DNA of 64,000 nt from Notolepis coatsorum (taxonomy: Eukaryota; Chordata; Actinopteri; Aulopiformes; Paralepididae): NCBI GenBank assembly GCA_963971535.1, contig OZ020585.1, forward strand, positions 156,054,701-156,118,700. The letters are read 5' to 3'. This document shows positions 55,240 to 64,000 of the stretch, in pieces; the stretch's first letter is position 1; every line of letters begins with the position of its first letter. The notes beneath the pieces were generated by a model. It was given only the letters and a program-made list of their open reading frames with translations. It ran no database searches and was not told the DNA's origin. A program made the position numbers and the translations under genes.

Positions 55240-56529
55240 AGGCCAAGCGGAGCCACTGGCCGACAAATACACCCCGCTGAAGGCCCCCCACAACCAACAG
55301 AACAGGGAGGGCCGAGCCCCCCCGACCCCCCCTAATGGAGGGCACCCCCCCTATTAGAGGTTTACCGGGAGGGCGACGGACCCGACCGTGCGAAGAGGCA
55401 CTCAAGCAACTCAACGCACAGGGTGAGCAGACCGTGGCTTGACCCCACGACTACACACACGCACAACCTGCATGCCACCCGGGAACGAACGGAGGGAAAC
55501 AACCTCGTTACTGCCCCCAGAATCACGGGGTCAAGGGCAAACCCAACCCCTTGGCAAGGCCGTAGCAGCGGAGCGCGAAGGAAGACCCAGACCCACCAAA
55601 GGGACTGGACCCCCTGGAATGGGGGCCCGGAGAAGTCCATGATGCCAGCATCAAGACCCCACCAGGTGGGCACGTAGTGCCCCGCCCCCCACATCGCCAG
55701 CGTATTCGGACAAAGGCCCCTCAGCCGAGCGGGCCCCGTCCTCCCCGATAGTACACTGCCTGGCACACTGACCCTGCAACAGGCAGTCAGCATGGCCGTA
55801 AGCACACAAAAAAGGTTAACCAACGGAAGCAGGCAGCGCACCGAGGAAAACCAGGCAACAGGCTGTTAACCCTAGCCTGGAGACTGCGGACGAGACAGGC
55901 GCCAGAAAGGACAGCTGAACACAGCCGCCCCGGCGGAAGGGGCGTATGCTGGCGTAGTTGCATGACCAAGGCTCCATCTAAAAAAAACCCACCCAGAGGG
56001 GTCGAGGCAGAGAAGGCTGACACGATTGGCAGACGTCATGAACGTGCAGGGGCACCCTCAAACCGGTTAACCCGGGAGTTGACACCGCAGCAATACACCA
56101 GAGAACCAACCACTCAGGTGTTACCCCATGCAGTGGTTGGTCCCATAACCCCTCAGGAAAAAACCCCAAAACACACCTGCGCTGTCGCAGCCCGTGTTCC
56201 AGTTTCCAACAGGGTTATCCCGAGCCTACAGGTCAACGAAACATTACTTCGGACCGGGCCCGGTGATACGGGGAGCACAGGGTCCCCCGAGGAGGTCAAG
56301 ACCACCCCAACAGGCCCCTCTTCGCCATAGGCGGCGCGTATATAAGGCCAGGGGAGGCTATGCCGACCCAGTCTGCGCATTATTAGAGGCAGCCTAGGCT
56401 ACGATATTGTGTGCGTGTGGGCTGCTGCAGCCCAGTGGTGACAATACGCAAGGGTCGGCCAACCAAGGTGTCAATGGCAGTAGGTGTGGTGGCCGTTTAA
56501 CATTCCAGACTGCGGGCAGTAACCAATCA
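55240..56529 (-). other. DIRS-2 interior without recognisable coding domains
   Basis: GC-rich sequence in the position where the recombinase would lie. No reading frame on either strand shows the Arg, HxxR or Tyr boxes. A 43-bp stretch at 56286-56328 recurs exactly at 57247-57289. A TATA-like gtatataaggcc is at 56338-56349. Confidence 0.5.
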
Positions 56530-56720
56530 TGCCGCATCATCAAACTAACCGATGCCAGTCTGGTCTTCAAAACCCTCCACGGTCTAGCCCCACCCCCACT
56601 TTCCGATTGTTCACCTCCAGGTTCGCGTGTCGTCTTTTACCAACAAACTTGCAGTTCCGCGTTCGGGTTCAGAACTGTTGTACCGGGTGGCGTCTATTCG
56701 CATCCTAACACTAATTTCCA
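56530..56720 (+). pseudogene. LINE C-terminal fragment inside DIRS-2
   Basis: Reads IIKLTDASLVFKTLHGLAPP followed by PLSD, related to the intron-2 LINE fragment ([20 protein letters not shown]). It soon decays into stops; the remainder to ~56870 is uncertain. Confidence 0.6.
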
Positions 56721-56949
56721 TTAAGGACAAGTACATTTAGCAAATCAGCCCTCTCCGTGAGAGCTGCCAAGACCTGGAACTCCATTCCAAGTTACATGCC
56801 GCCTGGGCATAACACTGGATCACCTGAGGCCAAGGGCTTGCTCTACGAGGGCATGATGAGACTGAGTCAGAGTTAATCAAACCGTGGAAACTTTTTAGAG
56901 CTACTATGTACATTGTTTTCAAAGCATGATGAGAACCAAATTATGGAAA

Positions 56950-57040
56950 ACGTTTCCTTCATTGCCGTCGGCACCGCAACTTGTGAACGGCCTTTCCCAA
57001 TGAGGCGCATCCGAAACTTTTGCTGCATTAAGGTAAGACA
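56950..57040 (+). pseudogene. hAT transposase C-terminal dimerisation fragment
   Basis: The + strand reads FIAVGTATCERPFPMRRIRN, which matches the conserved hAT dimerisation motif (TATxERxFSxxRRIK-like). Only about 25 codons are preserved, and no TIR is seen nearby. Confidence 0.55.
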
Positions 57041-57323
57041 ATGGTTAATCATATTGAATGCCTTCATTTGAACAATTAATTTGCACTATATGAAATGAGT
57101 GGGGCTCGCTGTAGTAGCCTAGATGTGGGTGTGACATCAGAACCTGGACAGCACCGTTTGCGTGCAAGCAAAAAAGAAAAATGTTGCGCGCTACGCGCGA
57201 GTTTCATCCGATCTATAGCCTACCCTAATGTCCAGCTCACCCGCCGCCCGAGGAGGTCAAGACCACCCCAACAGGCCCCTCTTCGCCATGCGTAAGAGAA
57301 GAGCGTAAGAATGGAAAACCAGC

Positions 57324-57442
57324 CCCAGCACCGTACTTGGTATTCCCAGGAGGTCACCCAACCAAGTACTAACCAAGACCAACCTACATGGCGGCCGAGA
57401 TCCGACGAGATCGGACGCGTACAGGCTGGCACGGCCGTAAGC
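57324..57442 (-). pseudogene. 5S rRNA-like sequence (pseudogene or 5S-derived SINE head)
   Basis: On the minus strand 57442-57324 (119 nt) reads gcttacggccgtgccagcct, then gtccgatctcgtcggatctc, then ttggttagtacttgg and cctgggaatacc. These correspond in order and spacing to vertebrate 5S rRNA, including the internal-promoter C box. The box A/intermediate part (gccgccatgtagg) is diverged, so it is not a standard functional 5S gene. 5S-derived SINEs (SINE3) exist in fish, which is an alternative origin. Confidence 0.75.
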
Positions 57443-57444
57443 CA

Positions 57445-58074
57445 TTACGACAGAGTAGAATACAATGTACCCAACAAGGGTTCCATAGCGCTCAACCCTG
57501 TGACACCCGGACCGACCTAGCATTTTTCCCCCTGAAAAAACCCAAGTCCCTCAGGGTACCAGAACAGCAGATCTGCATCCCCGGCGGACAACGGGTCCAA
57601 CTGATCCGGACCAGCGCGACCAGAACCAGTCCCGTGCCCTAACCACGCCGACATGCCAACTCCAGGAGAAGGGGCAGATATGCGTGTTGATCTTAAACAT
57701 AAAAAGAAGGCGCCACTCAGACGTTCCGGTGCGAACCGCGCCCGGCAGCCCACCCCCAGGGCGTGAGACCCTTCCACATATGTTCAGATCCATTCCGTTA
57801 TCATCCCCTGATATGAACGAGAACCCGTCGACAACCACACAGGGCGTCGGAAGAGGAAAAACCCCCATCCCGATTGCTTTATAAAAACGCTGTTCTAACC
57901 CCAAGCAATCAAGGCGCGCCAGTCAGTTACCTAATGTCCAACAGAACATTCTGAGTTAGCACTATGTGTGCGTTGGGCATATCCACATCAATAATAGGCT
58001 ATTTAGACCATCTTATTGAATCCCCAAGACGCCCAGGGGAACGACAAGAGGGCGGGATGCAACCAACTCCATGA
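57445..58074 (+). other. DIRS-2 interior, unassigned
   Basis: About 630 bp between the 5S-like sequence and the LINE tail. I see no gene or repeat in it. Confidence 0.4.
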
Positions 58075-58995
58075 ATGAATGAATGAAAACTTTAACCAAC
58101 AGATTGCAGAAAGGGTACATTTACATTTACATTTAGTCATTTAGCTGACGCTTTTATCCAAAGCGACTTACAAGTTCTGTGCGACAAGACAGCAAGAAGG
58201 GTATAACTCTATCAGCTGAGTAACAATGTTCATCAAAGTGTTGCGTGTTACAGTGTAGGTTAGTTTATTAGGACAAGTGCATGACATTAAGGTTAGTCAG
58301 GGTTAGATTTTTTTTTTTTTTTATCATTTCAGATAATGGTTGAAGAAGTGAGTCTTTAGTCGACGGCGAAAGATTGGACGGGATTCGGCTGTCCTAACTG
58401 GGATGGGTAGTTCATTCCACCATTGTGGGGCAAGGACTGAGAATAGGCGGCTTCTCTTTGATGACCCTCCGGGAGCTTGGATAGGAGTAGATCTGAGGCG
58501 GCCAGAAGACGCAGAGCGTAGGGGTCTTGAGGGTGTGTAGTTAGAGACCATTGACCGGAGGTAGGCGGGAGCGGTTCCCTTTGCCGCACGGTATGCTAGG
58601 TCGAGGGCCTTGAAGCGGATACGTGCAGCAATGGGGAGCCAGTGCAGGTCCCTAAGAAGTGGGGTGACATGGGCTGACTTCGGTAGGTTTGAGATCAGGC
58701 GGGCCGCTGCATTTTGAATGAGTTGAAGAGGCTTGGTGGCAGTGGCCGGGAGGCCAGCTAGCAGTGCGTTGCAGTAGTCGAGGCGGGAGATGACTGTTGA
58801 TTGGACGAGGAGTTGGGTGGCTTCTTTTGTCAGGAAGGGGCGTATCCTTCTGACGTTGCTCAGGAGGAATCTGCACGGGTACAACATAGTACAACATAGT
58901 ACGGCTCAAAACACACAATCGGTAAGGGGAGGCAGACCTGGGAAAGACGTTAGTCTTGTTTCCATCAGGGGCCCCCATTTCCAATTCATCTAGAC
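58075..58995 (-). mobile_element. (TCAA)n-LINE tail (antisense), split by an L2-like LINE
   Basis: (aatg)n, then aaaactttaaccaacagatt and gcagaaagggtaca (58075-58119). It continues after the L2 insertion at 58877 with gggtacaacatagtac and ends near cccatttccaattcatct. It matches the tail at 10795-10980 and, in inverse, 20010-20158. Confidence 0.85.
58120..58876 (-). pseudogene. L2-like LINE, 3' copy (antisense) nested in a LINE tail
   Basis: The minus strand reads the last ~180 codons of the L2-like ORF (RFLLSNVRRIRPFLTKEATQ ... WWNELPIPVRTAESRP), then the 3' UTR and tail (gctttggataaaagcgtcag, (atgtaa)n). It is very close to the copy at 47150-50081. The 7-bp gggtaca on both sides (58113-58119, 58877-58883) is the target duplication. 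It is 5'-truncated, without endonuclease and RT core. Confidence 0.9.
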
Positions 58996-60092
58996 ACATC
59001 CAACTCTTTATAATAATAAAGAAGAAGCATCACCCGTATGAACCCAACTGCACAGCTGGGAGTAAAAAACCCGTTTTCACATGATTTTACATCCAGTCAC
59101 TCTTCTTTAATCAGAGAGTAAAGACTAGACCCTCCCAGAAAACCTTCCCACACGAGTGGTAGTCATGAGAAAGACATGCAAACTGTGAGTCACGTGACCA
59201 ACTGACTCAAGTTTACATAAATCGAGCGCAGCAGACCCGTGAGCCCTACGCTCTAACTCGACACCTTAAGACACCGCAACTCATGGAAGGCGTTGCCATA
59301 GCAACACCGCTATGACGGGGGGAAATTCTGCCGGCTCCTCTCTGTAACAGGAGTTGGCAGGATAACCCTCCCCCCCCCCCCCCCCCCCCCCTGCCAAGAC
59401 GTCTCACCGGCTCGGCCCTGACTGGCTCAGCAGAAGAGATAAAAATCCCCTAAACCAATCAAGTGGGAAGGAGGGGTTTATTCGACACCCCCTCACAAAA
59501 AACCCTTCGTTCCCTACACACAGAAACAACCGTAGCCATTTTGAAAACCTCCGGTAGAATGCTAATGTATAGCGTAAGCTAATACAATGCCCGCTACCCA
59601 CAAAATGTGAACAGGATTTACAACAAAAACAAGTCGCATGTGTGTGAATCCTACACCCGTTGACTATGTCGTACATAGCAAAAAACGCTGACCGAGAGTA
59701 ACGGCTAGGCCGTGGAACGTGTGTGTACGAGTATTACTGCAACTAACAACACAGCATTGTGAGACACATATACTTAGTTCAAGCAATGGAATAACACCAG
59801 TTTCTACCTGCATGTGGAGCGTCAAGCTAATAGAACCTATTACTGAGTGTATGTTGCAGACCTTGCTTAATCTCGTAACACAACACGACTCATCTCACAA
59901 CGTAAAAGTGCAGATTCATATTTACACAACCCCACCATATGAATTGTTGAAGAAACACACAGTTTGTTCGGCCAAAACATAGTCCCCCTTATGTCGGGGA
60001 ACTTCTTTATTATCATATGTTTTAAGGCACAAAATCATAGAGGGGCCGGGGAGGGTGTAAAGGAGAGGGGACACAGAGGGGAAAAGTCACTC
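58996..60092 (-). other. DIRS-2 interior with poly-C tract, unassigned
   Basis: About 1.1 kb with no recognisable gene. A ~25-bp C run lies at 59367-59392. Confidence 0.4.
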
Positions 60093-61373
60093 TCAGCGGC
60101 GTCTGCCACCTCGCGCCGCTCGAGTCTTGCCACCCCGAGGAGCCCCGGAGGGACGGTAGGTTACTGTCTGCTGGTCACGACGTTCCCTACCGTCTCCTCC
60201 GGTCGTGGATGGGCCGGCGGTAGCAGAAGCGCCGTCTCTTCTCCTGGCCTTCTTGGAGGGGCCAGCAGCGGCGGCGGAGGCAGTGGTAGGGGCGACGGAG
60301 ACAGCTCGACGTCGCGGAAGCCTTCTGACTCCACCGGCAAGGACGGGAGGCGGAAAATGGGGTTGGAGGATGGATCTCTCCTCTGCCATCTCTCTGCATG
60401 TTGAGGTCATCAACCGCAGGGCCTTCCCGAACAGACCAGCGTCGGAGAGGGCGGCCGTCAGAAGAGGGGCTCTCTTCCGTTCCGGCACACGGGCCTGCTC
60501 CAGCCAAAGATGACGCTGGCCCAGGGTAGCCAGGGCGCGCACTTTCCCCATGGCTATGGCCAGCACCTGGGAAAGGTGCAGGACAGCTCCTGCCGCCTGG
60601 GTGATCTGATCGCATTTTACCTCATTCAGATCCGTGCCGCCCGTCATAATCCCCGATACAAATCTAGCCAGGTGGGCGATGTTAGACGCCGCAGCCAGCG
60701 ATTGTGTACCAGCGATGAATGACTGGTCACCCCAATATGCCAATCGCCTAGCCGATTTCCCCTGGAGGACCGGCTTGCATAAGGGTTCCCACACCATATC
60801 CGGACAGAGGAGAGCGGCCATCGGACTGTCAAGCCGAGGCACGCCCTCCCCCATACCTTTGACTAACCCCGACACCCGCGTAACTGGTACGTAGGCGGGG
60901 GTTAGTCCCATGATGTTGGCAACCGCCTGACCCTGACGAACATAGGCCCCCATTGATGGGAAAAATGGGTAGACAACATCCACCCCTCTCACTGGGCGAC
61001 GCTGCCAGCGATGACCTATGAGATCATCAGGGACAGGTGCAGGCAATGGCAGCGGCACGCCGTTTGCGGCGGCGGCTACCGCCATGAGCTCGGGAAACAA
61101 AGCCTGCAGTTCCCCCTGCGGACCTTCCTCCACCGAACCCGCATCCCTCACATGCAGCAGGCTGCAACTGGTCAAGGAGCCACAGTCTGATGTGGCCGAT
61201 AGTAGGGCATCCTGCTGATGAGGCCAAGGTGGTTCCTCGACATCCTCGAACAGGGAGTCCCATGGAGCCATTTCTCCCCCCTCCGGTGTTTCTTGGATAA
61301 GAGGGATACTCTCCTCCACGGGACCATCATACAAGAATCCGTCCGCCTCTTCCATGAAGTCCTCAGTTTCCAT
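60093..61373 (-). CDS. DIRS-2 gag-like protein, intact ORF
   Basis: A clean ATG-to-stop frame of 426 residues starting METEDFMEEADGFLYDG. The N-terminus is acidic; the middle has a conserved DIRS gag-type region with LPAPVPDDLIGHRWQRRPVR, SARRLAYWGDQSFIAGTQSL and LGQRHLWLEQARVPER; the C-terminus is basic and Ala/Arg/Gly-rich, suited to RNA binding. It shares the RHLWLEQ motif with the DIRS-1 gag. It is the only undamaged DIRS gene in the window and adjoins the right terminal repeat as its likely promoter side. I see no zinc knuckle; assignment rests on position and the DIRS-1 match. Confidence 0.75.
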   Translation of the reverse strand: METEDFMEEADGFLYDGPVEESIPLIQETPEGGEMAPWDSLFEDVEEPPWPHQQDALLSATSDCGSLTSCSLLHVRDAGSVEEGPQGELQALFPELMAVAAAANGVPLPLPAPVPDDLIGHRWQRRPVRGVDVVYPFFPSMGAYVRQGQAVANIMGLTPAYVPVTRVSGLVKGMGEGVPRLDSPMAALLCPDMVWEPLCKPVLQGKSARRLAYWGDQSFIAGTQSLAAASNIAHLARFVSGIMTGGTDLNEVKCDQITQAAGAVLHLSQVLAIAMGKVRALATLGQRHLWLEQARVPERKRAPLLTAALSDAGLFGKALRLMTSTCREMAEERSILQPHFPPPVLAGGVRRLPRRRAVSVAPTTASAAAAGPSKKARRRDGASATAGPSTTGGDGRERRDQQTVTYRPSGAPRGGKTRAARGGRRR

Positions 61374-61844
61374 CGGAAATCCAGAGCCGGACGCATCCTG
61401 CGACGTGAATGGGCAGACGCGAAAAGTTTGCGTCGCAAATCCTCCGGCTCCAAAACAACCGACCGTTCACCAACGGACGATTCCCTGGAACCAGAGGAAC
61501 CAGAGTCGAGATCAGGCCATCGCCGGAGCGACGGCACCGACTCCTCTGCTCTTCGGAGAGGCAAACTATCCATCGGCTGTCTCCTGGGCTGGGTCGGCAA
61601 CCACGAAAGTGGCAACAGCCCAGCACCAGAACGCACGACGGAGGCGGGAATGGAGAACCGCTGGTGAAGAGTAGGTCTAGCGGGTCTACTCTCCGCAGAA
61701 TACATTATGACCCAAACTTTTTCTTTACAACAGATATGAGAGAAGAAAAAATTAAGCACAATGTAGACTTGTCACAACTCTTTTCAACTAATCAACACGT
61801 CAAGTGGGGTACTACCGAGGCACTTCCTTGTGGTGAAAGCGAGA
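61374..61844 (-). other. DIRS-2 leader between terminal repeat and gag
   Basis: About 470 bp upstream of the gag start in element orientation, CpG-rich, with overlapping short open frames on both strands that I judge to be chance. Confidence 0.4.
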
Positions 61845-62010
61845 AGGAGAGCAGGTGACCACACACCTGCTTATGAAGGTAAGCTGATGAGGGGTGTGGT
61901 CAGACTAATACTGGTATTAAAGGTACATTTGTGGAATTTATTCAGTGCGCGTGCACGTACGCGAGGGAGTGCATGAGTGATGCCAAGCGGATCCCCTAAT
62001 GATACAGAAC
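61845..62010. repeat. DIRS-2 right terminal repeat
   Basis: Inverse of 54949-55088, plus the right-specific outer end gcggatcccctaatgataca ending gaac at 62010. The complement of that end is stored at 55195-55233. Confidence 0.9.
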
Positions 62011-62085
62011 TATAACCCTGAAATTGCTCTGTTTGGCTAACGTCCCCACATGGATAGAAAAACAAACAAGGACAAGGTCTCACAC

Positions 62086-62180
62086 ACACCCACACACACT
62101 CTCTCTCTCTCCTTGCTGTAGCATTTTACTCCGTGCTTGTTGTTCTGTGTCTCCATCAGCTGTGAAGCAGCATATATATA

Positions 62181-62217
<37 letters not shown>

Positions 62218-62510
62218 GAGAGAGAGGGGGAGACAGAGAGAGAGATATATAGAGAGAAATAGAGAGTTTTGATTGTTTTAACGCTGGCTTTGGCAATGTA
62301 AACGTATGTGTCACACAAGAGAGAGAAAGAGAAAGAAAAAGAGAGAAAGAGAGAGAGGAATAAAAGGAGAGAGAGAGAAAAAAAGAGAGAAAAAGAGAGA
62401 AAAAGAGAGACAAAGAGAAAGAGAGAGAAAGAGAGAAAGAGGGAGAGAAAGAGAGAAAAAGAGAGAGCGAAATATGAGGGAGAGAGAGAGAAAGAGAGCG
62501 AGAGAGTGTT
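62086..62510 (+). repeat. Simple repeats: (CA)n, (CT)n, (GA)n and purine-rich array
   Basis: cacacacaccc/ctctctc at 62082-62112, (GA)n at 62183-62260, and a purine-only (gagaaa)n array at 62318-62510. Open frames with K/R/E runs on the + strand and S/L/F runs on the other are artefacts. 62011-62085 and 62520-62755 show nothing recognisable. Confidence 0.95.
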
Positions 62511-62754
62511 GGAGCGCTCCTTCATTGTCTTGTCTCATGATGGACCTGCTCTGCTCCGTGCTTCACTGCTGGCCTTGGTGTGTTTTATTGTGACGACACA
62601 ATAGGTTGAGTGTTGCTTTTACTGGTTACTTGTGCTTTTGTTCAGGAGGAGAAAAAGAGGAAGATTGTTATAATGTTATGAAATAAAGCATCACATGCCT
62701 GTTCTTTAGACAATTGGTGAAGGACAAGACACAAGGGACAGACACACTATTATT

Positions 62755-62925
62755 CACGTTTTGTTTAATTTGTCACATATAAAGTACATGTACATTACAG
62801 TGAAATGCTTGGTTCTGTATGCGCCCCTGAGAATGTGCTTCATACAGTAAAATAAAAAAGTAAGTAAAAGAGGAATGAAGTCCCAACACTATACAAATAT
62901 ACAATATACAACTACAGAATGAAGC
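62755..62925 (-). mobile_element. Possible LINE 3'-tail fragment (antisense)
   Basis: ttgtttaatttgtcacatat, then gtacattacagtgaaatgct, resembles reversed LINE 3' UTR sequence of the type at 32755. Coding sequence is absent. Confidence 0.35.
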
Positions 62926-62927
62926 CT

Positions 62928-63055
62928 TGATGAATTGAAAATGGAGGACCCTGATATAAACAAGACGAAAGTCTTTTTCTGGTCTGTCCTCTTAGCAGTT
63001 GTTTGTATTGAGCCGTACTATATTGTACCCATTCTGCAATATGTTAATAAAGTTT

Positions 63056-63119
<64 letters not shown>

Positions 63120-63120
63120 G
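62928..63120 (+). mobile_element. (TCAA)n-LINE tail, sense copy
   Basis: gatgaattgaaaatggagga and cattctgcaatatgttaata, followed by aagtttttcaa and about 15 TCAA units (63057-63119). It matches 20010-20158. Confidence 0.9.
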
Positions 63121-63237
63121 AACAACCTAAGTACAATGAAGTAAAAATGCAGTAGAAATTATGACACAGACACAGGGGACAGAGACACTGAGTTCCTATG
63201 GAGCTCCATGGATGAAATAGTACCAACACCTCATAGA

Positions 63238-63480
63238 ATAGAATAGAAGTACTTTATTGATCCCACAGGAAATTCAGCACCACAGATCGCTCACAATGAA
63301 CATTTAATTGGTCAAAAGTCAAAATAAGAATAGGAATAATAAGAATGAACCCCCCCCCCCCCCGAAAAAAACACACTCATAGATATACATTCTAAAATAT
63401 GTATATACATTCTAAAATTCGGAAATATACAGATTATTATTATATAGACGGTCCCTGCTGACGCTGGCACAGGCATTGGG
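63238..63480 (-). mobile_element. LINE 3'-tail fragment (antisense)
   Basis: agtactttattgatcccaca followed by ggaaatt is the reverse complement of the common fish LINE end aatttcctgtgggatcaata. A C-run (63350-63363) follows; no coding part. Confidence 0.6.
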
Positions 63481-63539
63481 GGGACATTCTATAATAAAAC
63501 ATGGATACTTCATGGGTAAATGTCCACCATGAGGGAGGC

Positions 63540-63905
63540 TCAGACCAGAGCATCCTTTGGAACATTTCAACAGTGGTGGAAGAAGTCCAGCAGGCTCAAG
63601 GACTCATTCTACCATCAAGCCATCAGACTCATGAACAATATATAACCATTATGATTTTACATTGTGTTTTTTTTATGTATTTTAAGTATTTTTTAGTACT
63701 GTATATACATTTTGATTATACTGTTGCACTTTTTATATCACCACTCTCAGCACTGTCACTTTTGCTGGTTTTTATTGTGTTTCTTTCATATGTATTCTAT
63801 TGTGTATTTTATTGACATGCTGTAGGTAGAGAGGGCAAGACCCAAGAATTTAGCTCTTTTTGTATGTGAATATGACAAGATGCAACAATAAAACTGAATC
63901 TGAAA
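63540..63905 (+). mobile_element. LINE C-terminal and 3' UTR fragment (sense)
   Basis: Reads SRLKDSFYHQAIRLMNNI at about 63592-63645, a typical end of a jockey-superfamily ORF2, then a 3' UTR ending caataaaactgaatctgaaa. Confidence 0.65.
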
Positions 63906-64000
63906 TACACAGTTCCTTTACTTAAGTAAAAGTAGAAATACTCAGATAAATGAGTACTCTGGTAAAAGTAGCTAGCTCTGTGTTGAGAGGCTCTCTTGTT
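63906..64000 (+). mobile_element. Start of another hAT-family repeat (cttaagtaaaagta type)
   Basis: ctttacttaagtaaaagtag and gtactctggtaaaagtagct resemble the subterminal sequence of the large hAT family (25897, 50700). It is cut by the window end. Confidence 0.4.

Larger units (their letters stand above)
54899..62010 (-). mobile_element. DIRS-type retrotransposon 2, middle lost or replaced
   Basis: Outer ends are aacgataggttatgtctata (54899) and ...ccctaatgatacagaac (62010). The inverted repeat 54949-55088 matches 61845-61984 in inverse. The internal complementary region at 55139-55233 copies both outer ends. In minus orientation the gag-like ORF lies next to the right terminal repeat, as in DIRS-1. 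I find no RT, RNase H or recombinase between 55240 and 60090, where LINE pieces and other fragments lie instead. Confidence 0.85.

Noticed and set aside
55362-55841. 159-codon minus-strand frame as DIRS-2 recombinase
   Set aside because: No Arg, HxxR or Tyr boxes are present and the composition is just that of GC-rich DNA.
57324-57442. Functional 5S rRNA gene
   Set aside because: The internal promoter region is diverged from vertebrate 5S and the copy sits alone inside a transposon.
60018-60404. + strand frames opposite the DIRS-2 gag
   Set aside because: Antisense shadows of the 426-codon gag-like ORF.

Overview
The window is eukaryotic nuclear DNA from a ray-finned fish, most likely a percomorph or close relative. 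The evidence is one host gene with canonical GT-AG introns, an almost vertebrate-identical SUMO2/3 protein, and a fish-typical set of repeats (L2-like and other jockey-superfamily LINEs, DIRS, BEL/Pao, hAT, a tRNA-derived SINE with an L2-like tail, an R2-superfamily LINE). The only host gene I can support with confidence is sumo3, four coding exons between 20467 and 31574 on the + strand, encoding 95 residues. Almost everything else is transposon or tandem repeat.

Layout. 1-6810: 3' part of an endogenous retrovirus (broken pol, broken env, 3' LTR at 6141-6810; its 5' end is outside the window). 6811-9460: a 24-bp minisatellite interrupted by two near-identical LINE tails and an internally deleted LINE. 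9500-20210: a degenerate ~40-bp minisatellite (core gactgctagtttactagtagatg) interrupted by a SINE, LINE tails, a solo LTR sitting in a TAG microsatellite, a 5.5-kb DIRS element (12040-17599), a possible TTAA-class transposon fragment, and a LINE with an intact RT-containing frame (18385-20158). 20230-32360: sumo3, whose introns hold an 899-bp hAT element with perfect TSDs, a 4.4-kb hAT element that itself holds a tandem duplication and another hAT, and two minisatellites.

33460-45000: a nested stack: a LINE remnant, interrupted by an 11-kb TIR element, which contains a BEL/Pao element with nearly identical LTRs (34351-40599) and a full-length-looking R2/HERO-type LINE ORF (40870-44100). 45300-50100: a 1.45-kb pyrimidine-only minisatellite, a 19-bp minisatellite and an L2-like LINE with a ~900-codon open frame. 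50700-54841: a second copy of the large hAT family, split by a SINE which is itself split by a THAP-exon-bearing insert. 54899-62010: a second DIRS element with an intact gag-like ORF, whose middle has been lost or replaced and now holds LINE pieces, a 5S-rRNA-like sequence and a hAT transposase fragment. 62100-64000: purine-rich simple repeats and further LINE tails.

How the parts relate: the order of insertion can be read from target-site duplications and interrupted repeats, so the window is mainly a record of layered transposition around one conserved housekeeping gene. I found no unprecedented biochemical system. The most informative structures are the two DIRS elements, whose internal complementary regions reproduce their outer ends, and a tandem duplication in which one copy holds a hAT and the other holds the exact empty site.
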